64,000 nucleotides of DNA, from NCBI RefSeq assembly GCF_023856365.1, contig NW_026042457.1, positions 186,001 to 250,000 of the forward strand, in the 5' to 3' direction. Shown in pieces: positions 1-9,925 of this stretch. A program made the translations under genes and the position numbers. Every line of letters starts with the position of its first letter. The stretch's first letter is position 1. This DNA comes from Brienomyrus brachyistius (taxonomy: Eukaryota > Chordata > Actinopteri > Osteoglossiformes > Mormyridae). The notes under the pieces were generated by a model that was not told the origin of the DNA, made no database searches, and saw only the letters and a list, made by a program, of their open reading frames with translations.

Positions 1-1
1 C

Positions 2-928
2 TCAATGTGTTATGACCAAATGAACGGCACCCATCATATGGGGAACACCACCAACTGTGCCCAAATACTAGTACACGGAGAAGGTGCCCCGGTAAACATA
101 AGTGGATTTAGTAATGGCACCTACTGGGTGCAAGGAGTAGCTTGGTTATGTGGACCCCGCGCATATTTCGTTTTGCCCTATAACTGGTATGGTGTGTGCG
201 CTCCAATCTTTGTGTCAGACCATACTTTCCTGGTGTCACTGTCATCTACACCAGCGAACCGCAGGCGCCGGTCCATCATAACTACAGCTTCTCTCCATCC
301 TCATGACAGTGTCTGGGGTTCAGATGTTCCCCAGGAGTTCAAACATTGGTCTACAGACCAGAAAGTATTAATGTCTCTTTTTCCCTGGGTAGGAACAGCA
401 AAGAATACGTTACGATTAGAAACTATTGATTATCGTTTGGGGCTGTTCATAAATAACTCCATCATAATAAATGAGCAACAGAATGGTGAGATAGATGCTA
501 TTAAACAGATGGTCATTCAGAATAGAATGGTTTTAGACATACTTACTGCTGCACAAGGTGGTGTGTGCGTGCTTTTAAATAATACCTGCTGTACATATAT
601 TCCCGATAATGTGCACTCACCCAACATGACTACAGCCTTGGACCGTCTGCGAGAACTTCAAAAGATCATGACCTTAGACCCTCATGCTGGCCCCTCATGG
701 TTGGACTGGTTTCTTACTGGGTCCTGGTGGCAGTTACTGCTAAAGTTCTCACTCCCCATTCTTGTTACATTATTATTTGTATGTTGTTGTTTCATTTGTA
801 TTATACCCTGCCTCCGTTCCATGATACAACATACTTTTAGTTCTGTTTTTCTGCTATACACTGCAGAAGAACGAATGGATTTACTAACCTTGTCTAGCCC
901 TCTTAATAATGATGATGATGTGATCTGA
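2..928 (+). CDS. env: Retroviral env, 3' part (cut by window start)
   Basis: Carboxy-terminal two thirds of a gamma-type retroviral envelope, matching residues 168-475 of the complete env at 37298-38725 with no amino-acid difference seen. It contains the end of the surface subunit, the RRRR furin-type cleavage site, the CX6CC motif that links surface and transmembrane subunits in gamma-type envelopes, a hydrophobic membrane anchor and a short acidic cytoplasmic tail ending at the TGA at 926-928. The rest of this provirus presumably lies left of the window. Because the flanks are also duplicated, this is the duplicated image of the same insertion rather than an independent one. Confidence 0.9.
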   Translation, partial: SMCYDQMNGTHHMGNTTNCAQILVHGEGAPVNISGFSNGTYWVQGVAWLCGPRAYFVLPYNWYGVCAPIFVSDHTFLVSLSSTPANRRRRSIITTASLHPHDSVWGSDVPQEFKHWSTDQKVLMSLFPWVGTAKNTLRLETIDYRLGLFINNSIIINEQQNGEIDAIKQMVIQNRMVLDILTAAQGGVCVLLNNTCCTYIPDNVHSPNMTTALDRLRELQKIMTLDPHAGPSWLDWFLTGSWWQLLLKFSLPILVTLLFVCCCFICIIPCLRSMIQHTFSSVFLLYTAEERMDLLTLSSPLNNDDDVI

Positions 929-1010
929 ATGACGGTTGTGCTGAAAGTGTTTTTGCAATTTGTACAATACTGATGCTTCTGATCATACTGTCATGATAAA
1001 CAGGAGGGAC

Positions 1011-1480
1011 TGTTAGGTTGAAGAAACTGTTAGTAATCATTTGTTATCATTTCTGTATAATCAGCAATGAGTGTAAATATGTATATACATTATTTTGTTT
1101 TCCTTTACCTTCATACTTTAGATTATATTAGTTTACACGTATCCTGAGCACGTGTTTAAATAGTTGTCCACCTGAGTAAAACCAGAACTTCTTCTTACTC
1201 TCACAGTCTTTTCTTTGTTCTCACTCCAAGACCCCTGCCCCCCATTGACTATAAATAAAGGTGCCAAGGGGAACCACCCTTTGTAACACATTCCTTTGTA
1301 GCCTAGCATGCAGAGAGTGTGGTTACCCTTGTGCAAGTAAAACTCTAAGTGTGTTGTCTCGTAATTAATGGTGTGTACAGAGTTGGAGTGGAAAGCCTGT
1401 CGCTTTCTCCAACATATACTGTACTGTAGTTTGGTCCTGTGTGCAGAGTTGGAGTGGAAAGCCTGACGCTTTCTCCAACA
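1011..1480 (+). repeat. ERV 3' LTR (copy A)
   Basis: 470-bp LTR starting TGTTAGG and ending CCAACA (TG...CA ends). It reads the same as the LTRs at 30562-31031 and 38808-39277. A purine-rich stretch AGGAGGGAC precedes it. The TATAAATAAA box and the two U5 hairpin repeats are present. CCCAT directly follows at 1481-1485, the same 5-mer that flanks both ends of the complete ERV in copy B. Confidence 0.92.
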
Positions 1481-1580
1481 CCCATATATATATATATATA
1501 TATGTACATATATATAGTTTTTTTATTAGCAATAGAAAAGAAAAATAACGCAGTTCTCCGTAAAGGAGGGATGGTGGATG

Positions 1581-1648
<68 letters not shown>

Positions 1649-1751
1649 TTATATAAAATAATTGTCACACAACCTGGGTGACATGCCTTGCCTGCTCACC
1701 CAATTTTAGTGCACTTTAGTTTTCCATACTGACCATCTAGTCTCGACACAC

Positions 1752-1804
<53 letters not shown>

Positions 1805-2237
1805 GTATATATATATAGATATTTTTTCTTTTTCTTGTGTTTTTTTTTCGCAATGGATATTAAAAATAAAGCAGTCCTCCGTAAAGGAGGGATGGTGGAT
1901 GGAATATATATATAAAATAATTGTCACACAACCGGGGTGACATGCCTTGCCTGCTCACCCAATTTTAGTGCACCTTAGCTATTCATAATGACCATCTAGT
2001 CTCGATACACCCATAAATATATATGTATATATATATAGTTTTTTTATTAGCAATAGAAAAGAAAAATAACGCAGTTCTCCGTAAAGGAGGGATGGTGGAT
2101 GGAATATATATATATATATATACATTTATATAAAATAATTGTCACACAACCTGGGTGACATGCCTTGCCTGCTCACCCAATTTTAGTGCACTTTAGTTAT
2201 CCATAATGACCATCTAGTCTCGATACACCCATGAATA

Positions 2238-2294
<57 letters not shown>

Positions 2295-2483
2295 TTTCTG
2301 TTTTTTTTTTGCAATAGACAATAAAAATAACGCAGTTCTCCGTAAAGGAGGGATGGTGGATGGAATATGTATATGCATATATATAAAATAATTGTCACAC
2401 AACCTGGGTGACATGCCTTGCCTGCTCACCCAATTTTAGTGCACCTCAGTTATCCATACTGACCATCTAGTCTCGACACACCC

Positions 2484-2516
<33 letters not shown>

Positions 2517-3465
2517 GATATTTTTTCTTTTTCTTGTGTTTTTTTTTCGCAATGGATATTAAAAATAAAGCAGTCCTCCGTAAAGGAGGGGTGGTGGAGG
2601 GAATATATATATACATTTATATAAAATAATTGTCACACAACTGGGGAGACATGCCTTGCCTGCTCACCCAATTTTAGTGCACCTTAGTTATCCATAATGA
2701 CCAACTAGTCTCGATACACCCATAAATATATATATATATATATGTACATATATATAGTTTTTTTATTAGCAATAGAAAAGAAAAATAACGCAGTTCTCCG
2801 TAAAGGAGGGATGGTGGATGGAATATATACATACATATATATAAAATAATTGTCACACAACCTGGGTGACATGCCTTGCCTGCTCACCCAATTTTAGTGC
2901 AACTTAGTTATCCATAATGACCAACTAGTCTCGATACACCCATAAATATATATGTATATATATAGTTTTTTTTTTTTCGCAATGGACAATAAAAATAACG
3001 CAGTTCTCCGTAAAGGAGGGATGGTGGATGGAATATATATATAAAATAATTGTCACACAACCGGGGTGACATGCCTTGCCTGCTCACCCAATTTTAGTGC
3101 ACCTTAGTTATTCATAATGACCATCTAGTCTCGATACACCCATAAATATATATGTATATATATGTATTGTTTTTTTTTTTTTTTTTTTTTTGCAATAGAC
3201 AATAAAAATAGCGCAGTTCTCCATAAAGGAGGGATGGTGGATGGAATATATATATACATATATATAAAATAATTGTCACACAACCTGGGTGACATGCCTT
3301 GCCTGCTCACCCAATTTTAGTGCAACTTAGTTATCCATAATGACCAACTAGTCTCGATACACCCATATATATATATATATATATATATGTACATATATAT
3401 AGTTTTTTTATTAGCAATAGAAAAGAAAAATAACACAGTTCTCCGTAAAGGAGGGATGGTGGATG

Positions 3466-3529
<64 letters not shown>

Positions 3530-3635
3530 TTATATAAAATAATTGTCACACAACCTGGGTGACATGCCTTGCCTGCTCACCCAATTTTAGTGCACTTTAG
3601 TTATCCATACTGACCATCTAGTCTCGACACACCCA

Positions 3636-3671
<36 letters not shown>

Positions 3672-3955
3672 GATATTTTTTCTTTTTCTTGTGTTTTTTT
3701 TTCGCAATGGATATTAAAAATAAAGCAGTCCTCCGTAAAGGAGGGATGGTGGATGGAATATATATATAAAATAATTGTCACACAACCGGGGTGACATGCC
3801 TTGCCTGCTCACCCAATTTTAGTGCACCTTAGTTATTCATAATGACCATCTAGTCTCGATACACCCATAAATATATATGTATATATATATAGTTTTTTTA
3901 TTAGCAATAAAAAAGAAAAATAACGCAGTTCTCCGTAAAGGAGGGATGGTGGATG

Positions 3956-4003
<48 letters not shown>

Positions 4004-4143
4004 TTATATAAAATAATTGTCACACAACCTGGGTGACATGCCTTGCCTGCTCACCCAATTTTAGTGCACTTTAGTTATCCAGAATGACCATCTAGTCTCG
4101 ATACACCCATGAATATATATGTATATATATATATATATATATA
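1481..4143 (+). repeat. Minisatellite array, about 11 units with (AT)n spacers
   Basis: Direct tandem array. Each unit holds an (AT)n run of variable length, a T-rich stretch, AACGCAGTTCTCC, GTAAAGGAGGGATGGTGGATGG, a second AT run, ATAATTGTCACACAACC, GGGTGACATGCCTTGCCTGC and a TAGTCTCGATACACCCAT end. Units come in at least three T-rich subtypes (with TTAGCAATAGAAAAG, GCAATAGACAATAAAA, or CGCAATGGATATTAAAA). Unit cores fall near 1565, 1885, 2085, 2345, 2580, 2800, 3010, 3220, 3445, 3735 and 3935. The apparent short tyrosine/isoleucine-rich open frames are just AT repeats and are not genes. Confidence 0.92.
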
Positions 4144-5310
4144 CACTGAACAAAAATATAAACGCAACACTTTTGTTTTTGCTCCCATTTTTCATGAGAT
4201 GGACTTAAAGATCTACAATTCATTCCAGATACACAATATTACCATTTCTCTCAAACATTTCTCACAAATCAGTCTAAATGTGTGATAGTGAGCACTTCTG
4301 CTTTGCTGAGATAATCCATCCCACCTCACAGGTGTGCCACATCAAGATGCTGATCTGACATCATGGGTAGTGCACAGGTGTACCTTATACTGCCCACAAT
4401 AAAAGGCCACCCTGGAATGTGCAGTTTTGTCTCACAGCAAAATGCCACAGATGCCACAAGCATTGAGGGAGCGTGCAATTGGCATGCTGACAGCAGGAAT
4501 GTCAACCAGATCTGTTGCTCGTGCATTGAATGTTCATTTCTCAACCATAAGCCGTCTCCAAAGGCGTTTCAGAGAATATGGCAGTACATCCAACCGGCCT
4601 CACAACCGCAGACCACGTGTAACCACACCAGCCCAGGACCTCCACATCCAGCAGGTTCACCTCCAAGATCGTCTGAGACCAGCCACTCAGACAGATGATG
4701 CACGGCCCCATGTTGCAAGGATCTGTACACAGTTCTTGGAAACTGAAAATGTCCCAGTTCTTGCATGGCCAGCATACTCACCGGACATGTCACCCGTTGA
4801 GCATGTTTGGGATGTGCTTGACCGGCGTATACGACAGCGTGTACCAGTTCCCACTAATATCCAACAACTTCGCACAGCCATTGAAGAGGAGTGGACCAAC
4901 ATTCCACAGGCCACAATTGACAATCTGATAAACTCTATGCGAAGAAGATGTGTTGCATTGTATGAGGCAAATGGTGGTCACACCAGATACTGACCGGTTC
5001 TGAGTCCCCAGACCCCCAATAAAGCAAAAAACTGCACATTCCAGGGTGGCCTTTTATTGTGGGCAGTATAAGGTACACCTGTGCACTACCCATGATGTCA
5101 GATCAGCATCTTGATGTGGCACACCTGTGAGGTGGGATGGATTATCTCAGCAAAGCAGAAGTGCTCACTATCACACATTTAGACTGATTTGTGAGAAATG
5201 TTTGAGAGAAATGGTAATATTGTGTATCTGGAATGAATTGTAGGTCTTTAAGTCCATCTCATGAAAAATGGGAGCAGAAACAAGAGTGTTGCGTTTATAT
5301 TTTTGTTCAG
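4144..5310 (+). mobile_element. Tc1/mariner element, internally deleted (inverted extra copy)
   Basis: 1167-bp element flanked by TA on both sides (4142-4143 and 5311-5312). Its terminal inverted repeats are about 285 bp, starting (CA)CTGAACAAAAATATAAACG, and the two ends match over nearly their whole length. Full-length Tc1 elements with such ends are about 1.6 kb, so the middle is missing. One end lacks the outer two bases. This copy is oriented opposite to those at 6469-7635 and 42203-43369 and exists only in copy A, as part of the palindrome. Confidence 0.92.
4442..4993 (+). CDS. Tc1-type transposase, internally deleted
   Basis: 183-aa protein from the first ATG in frame. The N-terminal part (about residues 1-65) is the paired-like helix-turn-helix DNA-binding region of Tc1 transposases, with LRERAIGML and STRSVARALNVHFSTISRLQ. 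After about residue 85 it jumps to the catalytic C-terminal part: DARPHVARICTQFLE, then AWPAYSPDMSPVEHVWD, which holds the final glutamate of the DDE triad. The block with the first catalytic aspartate (normally about 150 residues) is missing, so it should bind DNA but not cut it. The reading frame is kept across the deletion. It differs from the copies at 6786 and 42520 by one residue (Thr for Ser in the RPRV-TPAQD stretch). Family usual length is about 340 aa. Confidence 0.85.
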   Translation: MPQMPQALRERAIGMLTAGMSTRSVARALNVHFSTISRLQRRFREYGSTSNRPHNRRPRVTTPAQDLHIQQVHLQDRLRPATQTDDARPHVARICTQFLETENVPVLAWPAYSPDMSPVEHVWDVLDRRIRQRVPVPTNIQQLRTAIEEEWTNIPQATIDNLINSMRRRCVALYEANGGHTRY

Positions 5311-5312
5311 TA

Positions 5313-5521
5313 TATATATTTATGGGTGTATCGAGACTAGATGGTCAGTATGGATAACTAAGGTGCACTAAAACTGGGTGAGCAGGCAAGGCATGTCACC
5401 CAGGTTGTGTGACAATTATTTTATATAAATGTATATATGTATATATATATTCCATCCACCATCCCTCCTTTACAGAGAACTGCGTTATTTTTATTGTCCA
5501 TTACGAAAAAAATAAAAAAAC

Positions 5522-5553
<32 letters not shown>

Positions 5554-5767
5554 TATTTATGGGTGTATCGAGACTAGATGGTCATTATGGATAACTAAGG
5601 TGCACTAAAACTGGGTGAGCAGGCAAGGCATGTCACCCAGGTTGTGTGACAATTATTTTATATAAATGTATATATATATATATATATTCCATCCACCATC
5701 CCTCCTTTACGGAGAACTGCGTTATTTTTCTTTTCTATTGCTAATAAAAAAACTATATATATGTACA
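5313..5767 (-). repeat. Two minisatellite units in reverse orientation
   Basis: The sequence reads as the reverse complement of the array: ATGGGTGTATCGAGACTAG, then GCAGGCAAGGCATGTCACC, then CCATCCACCATCCCTCC, twice. These are the only reversed units in the window. They end abruptly at about 5767, where a forward unit resumes in mid T-run. Confidence 0.9.
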
Positions 5768-5958
5768 TGTTTTTCTGTTTTTTTTTTGCAATAGACAATA
5801 AAAATAACGCAGTTCTCCATAAAGGAGGGATGGTGGATGGAATATGTATATGCATATATATAAAATAATTGTCACACAACCTGGGTGACATGCCTTGCCT
5901 GCTCACCCAATTTTAGTGCACCTTAGTTATCCATACTGACCATCTAGTCTCGATACAC

Positions 5959-6017
<59 letters not shown>

Positions 6018-6223
6018 TATATATAGTTTTTTTATTAGCAATAGAAAAGAAAAATAACGCAGTTCTCCGTAAAGGAGGGATGGTGGATGGAATATATATA
6101 TATATATACATTTATATAAAATAATTGTCACACAACCTGGGTGACATGCCTTGCCTGCTCACCCAGTTTTAGTGCACCTTAGTTATCCATAATGACCATC
6201 TAGTCTCGATACACCCATAAATA

Positions 6224-6260
<37 letters not shown>

Positions 6261-6466
6261 TTTTTATTTTTTTCGTAATGGACAATAAAAATAACGCAGT
6301 TCTCCGTAAAGGAGGGATGGTGGATGGAATATATATATACATATATACATTTATATAAAATAATTGTCACACAACCTGGGTGACATGCCTTGCCTGCTCA
6401 CCCAGTTTTAGTGCACCTTAGTTATCCATACTGACCATCTAGTCTCGATACACCCATAAATATATA
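5768..6466 (+). repeat. Minisatellite array, three forward units
   Basis: Forward units with cores near 5815, 6065 and 6302. They correspond to units near 41535, 41797 and 42034 of copy B. The last unit ends with the TA-rich target into which the Tc1 element at 6469 is inserted. Confidence 0.9.
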
Positions 6467-6468
6467 TA

Positions 6469-7635
6469 CTGAACAAAAATATAAACGCAACACTCTTGTT
6501 TCTGCTCCCATTTTTCATGAGATGGACTTAAAGACCTACAATTCATTCCAGATACACAATATTACCATTTCTCTCAAACATTTCTCACAAATCAGTCTAA
6601 ATGTGTGATAGTGAGCACTTCTGCTTTGCTGAGATAATCCATCCCACCTCACAGGTGTGCCACATCAAGATGCTGATCTGACATCATGGGTAGTGCACAG
6701 GTGTACCTTATACTGCCCACAATAAAAGGCCACCCTGGAATGTGCAGTTTTTTGCTTTATTGGGGGTCTGGGGACTCAGAACCGGTCAGTATCTGGTGTG
6801 ACCACCATTTGCCTCATACAATGCAACACATCTTCTTCGCATAGAGTTTATCAGATTGTCAATTGTGGCCTGTGGAATGTTGGTCCACTCCTCTTCAATG
6901 GCTGTGCGAAGTTGTTGGATATTAGTGGGAACTGGTACACGCTGTCGTATACGCCGGTCAAGCACATCCCAAACATGCTCAACGGGTGACATGTCCGGTG
7001 AGTATGCTGGCCATGCAAGAACTGGGACATTTTCAGTTTCCAAGAACTGTGTACAGATCCTTGCAACATGGGGCCGTGCATCATCTGTCTGAGTGGCTGG
7101 TCTCAGACGATCTTGGAGGTGAACCTGCTGGATGTGGAGGTCCTGGGCTGGTGTGCTTACACGTGGTCTGCGGTTGTGAGGCCGGTTGGATGTACTGCCA
7201 TATTCTCTGAAACGCCTTTGGAGACGGCTTATGGTTGAGAAATGAACATTCAATGCACGAGCAACAGATCTGGTTGACATTCCTGCTGTCAGCATGCCAA
7301 TTGCACGCTCCCTCAATGCTTGTGGCATCTGTGGCATTTTGCTGTGAGACAAAACTGCACATTCCAGGGTGGCCTTTTATTGTGGGCAGTATAAGGTACA
7401 CCTGTGCACTACCCATGATGTCAGATCAGCATCTTGATGTGGCACACCTGTGAGGTGGGATGGATTATCTCAGCAAAGCAGAAGTGCTCACTATCACACA
7501 TTTAGACTGATTTGTGAGAAATGTTTGAGAGAAATGGTAATATTGTGTATCTGGAATGAATTGTAGATCTTTAAGTCCATCTCATGAAAAATGGGAGCAA
7601 AAACAAAAGTGTTGCGTTTATATTTTTGTTCAGTG
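6469..7635 (-). mobile_element. Tc1/mariner element, internally deleted
   Basis: 1167 bp, flanked by TA (6467-6468 and 7636-7637), with about 285-bp terminal inverted repeats. It is the same deletion derivative as at 42203-43369. It sits at the right edge of the minisatellite. The left end begins CTGAACAAAA and the right end closes TTGTTCAGTG, so the ends are unequal by two bases. Confidence 0.93.
6786..7337 (-). CDS. Tc1-type transposase, internally deleted
   Basis: 183-aa protein on the minus strand with the same domain plan as the one at 4442: a helix-turn-helix N-terminus, then a jump to the C-terminal catalytic segment with the last acidic residue. The first catalytic aspartate block is absent, so it cannot be an active transposase by itself. 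The frame is open from the first ATG to TGA. It may bind terminal repeats and interfere with active relatives, which is inference only. The copy in B differs by one residue (Ala for Thr in the FLE-ENVPV segment). Confidence 0.85.
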   Translation of the reverse strand: MPQMPQALRERAIGMLTAGMSTRSVARALNVHFSTISRLQRRFREYGSTSNRPHNRRPRVSTPAQDLHIQQVHLQDRLRPATQTDDARPHVARICTQFLETENVPVLAWPAYSPDMSPVEHVWDVLDRRIRQRVPVPTNIQQLRTAIEEEWTNIPQATIDNLINSMRRRCVALYEANGGHTRY

Positions 7636-7637
7636 TA

Positions 7638-8905
7638 TGTATATGTATACATATAGTTTTTTTTGTGTTTGTGAAAACGGGTCTTTAATCGGGGAAACGG
7701 AGCGGGTAGAGCAGGACGGAACGCAGGCATTGACAAACTACAATGACGGACAGGGCAAACAGGTAAGACCAGGACTTAAAATAGGTCATGACTAATCAAA
7801 GTAATCGGGCAAAGCAGGAGACGATCAGGGAAGCACACGTGGGTAATCAGGGGGCGTGGCACACACGAGGAGCGGACAAGCCGGGCATATATGTATATCT
7901 ATATAAAACCTCATTAATGAGGGACAGGGAACAGAACGGACAGACAGAACTGGCACAGGGGAAGGAGCCAGGACAAGACTTGACATAAGACAGGAAAGGC
8001 AGAGAAACAGATCAGAAAGGGGGACACGGAGGGAACAGGCAGGACAAAAGGACCGGGAGTGAACGAAGGGAACATCGGGGAAAGAGGAGCAGAAGCCAGA
8101 GGGACGAGGGACAAAGAGAGGAGGGACAGAGACAGGAGGAACAAAGCGAGGGGGAGCAGAGGCAGGAGGGACAAAGACGGGAGGCCAGGGAGAGAAGGAG
8201 GGGGAACCAAGAGGAGCCCGAGGGAGACCCAGCGGGCGACGGGAGGCAGCCGGAAGGGCTGCAGGCGGCCGGGAGGCCGGAGCCGGAGGGGCCGAGGAGA
8301 CGGGGTGAGGGACAGACGCAGGGACGAAGGAGGGAGTCGGAGGGGAGACCAGGGAAGGGGACGAAGGAGCTGGAAGGGACCCTGGCGAGGGCAAGGAGAG
8401 AGGGGGAGCCGCAGCAGACGGCGACGTCCTCCGACACGCCAGAGCGGGAGGACCAGCAGGCGAATGAGGAGCCGCCGTCGGGGGGCCCGCAGGCAACCGA
8501 TAAGACGCCGGAGGAGGGACCGAGGCAGGGCGACGAGGCCGCGGAGGGGGACCCGCAGACGACAGCCGACCCGGAGGGCCAGGACCCGCAGGTGCCGACC
8601 AAGCCCTAGCGCCGGCGAGGGAGGGCGAGCCAGGGGGCTGGGCGGGTGGGACCCCAGCCGTGCGTCTGTGTCCTCTCCCCTTATGGGACACAGACATAAG
8701 GACCTGCGGCCGGGGTCGGGCTCGTCGGGGTGAGGGTACCAGAGTCACAGGGGGAGAAGGGACTGGAGTGGGGCCAGGGACTGGAGCTGCAGGCTGCAGA
8801 GGGGGCGCCTGCCCGGGAGCTGCAGGCAGGGAAAGCGCCTCGGACGTGGGCGCGGTAGCTGCAGGCAGCGGAGACGGCTGCTCGGGCTCTGGGGCCGCAG
8901 GGGGC
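7638..8905 (-). other. GC-rich, purine-biased block with a long proline/serine-rich open frame; possible retroelement 3' region
   Basis: From about 7920 to 8640 the plus strand is strongly G+A rich with many GGG runs. The minus strand is open for 360 codons (8907 to 7825), giving a Pro/Ser/Ala-rich protein without a recognisable domain. Other frames are also open for 196-224 codons, which suggests that composition, not coding, keeps them open. The minus-strand end has a GATTAAAGA poly(A)-like signal (about 7685-7695) and text resembling the 3' region of fish LTR retrotransposons, but I see no integrase or LTR partner. Function not assigned. Confidence 0.35.
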
Positions 8906-8965
8906 ACTTATTTTATTATATAAAATAAGTGTCACACAACCAGGGTGACATGCCTTGCCTGCTTG
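8906..8965 (+). repeat. Stray partial minisatellite unit
   Basis: TATAAAATAAGTGTCACACA followed by ACCAGGGTGACATGCCTTG and CCTGCTTG is the second half of an array unit (ATAATTGTCACACAACC, GGGTGACATGCCTTGCCTGC), standing alone next to the GC-rich block about 1.3 kb from the array proper. Copy B has GG where A has AG in the same place. Confidence 0.8.
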
Positions 8966-9405
8966 TGGGATGAGGAAGACTCAGGGACTGGAAATGGGAT
9001 TAAAACTGAAGATGTGCTCATTCCTTTGTGTATTTACAAATTTTCCTTCCGTCAGACATGAGGAGTTTGCTGCTATATTTGGCACTAATAGAGATTCTGA
9101 TGCTGCTATTTTTATTGTCTATTAGTTTGTTATTATTTACAAGTTCTGTTGTGTTTTTGCATTTTTCTCTTCTGGTTAATTAACTGCTGTCTGTTTGCTG
9201 TGAAGTATGAGTGTGGTGAGTAAGACTCAGGGACTGGAAGTGGGATTACAACTAAAGATAACATGCTTATTCCTTTTTGTATTGTTTACAAATTTCCTTC
9301 CGTCAAACATGAGGAGTTTGCTGCTATATTGTGCACTAACAGAGATTCTGATGCTGCTATTTTTATTGTTTATAAATGTGTTATTGTTTCCAAGTTGAGT
9401 ATTCA
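8964..9405 (+). repeat. Two diverged direct repeats of about 235 bp
   Basis: Both halves contain AAGACTCAGGGACTGGAA, then CTTCCGTCA, ACATGAGGAGTTTGCTGCTAT, GAGATTCTGATGCTGCTATT and TTTTTATTGT in the same order (first from about 8972, second from about 9222). They differ at many sites, so this is an older duplication. No protein or RNA family recognised. Confidence 0.8.
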
Positions 9406-9439
9406 ATAAATGCTAAATTGAGAAATTTTGTGTATCGTT

Positions 9440-9585
9440 TGTTATTATTAGTGTGATATTTTACCATGCAAATAGAGGGGAAAACGTCCAATTATCGGCC
9501 AAAAAAAATCAGCAGCATATATCGGCCATCGCCTGACCCTTGACTTGAAAAACCCATATCGGTCGACCTCTAGTAACAGTACATT
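9440..9585. repeat. Fragment of an interspersed repeat (ATCGGCC / TATCGGTCGACCTCTAG type)
   Basis: Short segment with ATTATCGGCCAAAA, ATATCGGCCATCG and the ending CATATCGGTCGACCTCTAGT, a string I associate with fish interspersed repeats. Class not determined. Confidence 0.4.
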
Positions 9586-9609
9586 CTGTCCAATTCATCC
9601 ATCGAGTTA

Positions 9610-9925
9610 AGTCACACACCCACTTGAGGGGGCACTCCGGCAGACGTGAGGATGGGGATGTTCTTTCCGCTATAACATCCACTGCAGAAGTACATCTCGC
9701 TCCTGTTCACAGGGCTTACTTCAATGATGAAGCAGGGCTGGTTGTCTGGACAAGAAGTTGTCCTGCTGCTGGGTCTCGGTGCCGTTTTTCCACCTAAGCT
9801 TGAAGGTGGAAATGTGTTCCAACTTGGTCCCTGGGACTGCAGCATAGCCAAACATCGCGAGCAGCGTCGGCCACACCCACCACCAGAACCATCACACCGT
9901 CCTATACACATAAAGAAGAACTAAA
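9610..9925 (-). other. Exon-like patch, unidentified
   Basis: On the minus strand a splice-acceptor-like TTATGTGTATAG precedes an open stretch. One frame (99 codons, 9911 to 9612) ends with a cysteine-containing segment (FCSGCYSG) before TGA. Another frame in the first half reads more like a folded protein (VPGTKLEHISTFKLRWKNGTE) but stops. This could be a decayed exon with a frameshift. I do not recognise the family. Balanced base composition sets it apart from the AT-rich surroundings. Confidence 0.3.

Larger units (their letters stand above)
4144..7635. repeat. Large palindrome: 1.62-kb inverted arms, about 245-bp spacer
   Basis: The left arm (4144-5767) is the reverse complement of the right arm (6013-7635), covering a whole Tc1 element plus about two minisatellite units. 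The spacer, about 5768-6012, is one array unit in forward orientation. In copy B the corresponding place is uninterrupted: an AT run is followed directly by GTTTTTCTGTTTTTTTT, so the left arm is an inserted inverted copy in A. Arm differences seen: one base in the transposase frame, one base in the unit core (CTCTG versus CTCCG), and the arm tip. Confidence 0.88.

Noticed and set aside
1345..3781. Many 60-107-codon frames rich in Tyr/Ile/His in the array
   Set aside because: They are translations of (AT)n runs plus the same unit core in shifted frames, with no independent coding signal.
1481..4143. CRISPR-like appearance of regularly spaced repeats
   Set aside because: The variable parts are AT dinucleotide runs, not unique spacers, units are over 200 bp, and the DNA is clearly vertebrate.
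4144..5310. Independent Tc1 insertion in the plus orientation
   Set aside because: The flanking array units are inverted along with it and match the flanks of the minus-strand copy, so it is part of one inverted segment, not a new transposition.
8059..8733. 224-codon Arg/Gly-rich plus-strand frame
   Set aside because: The purine-rich composition keeps several frames open. It has no domain, and a minus-strand frame overlaps it.
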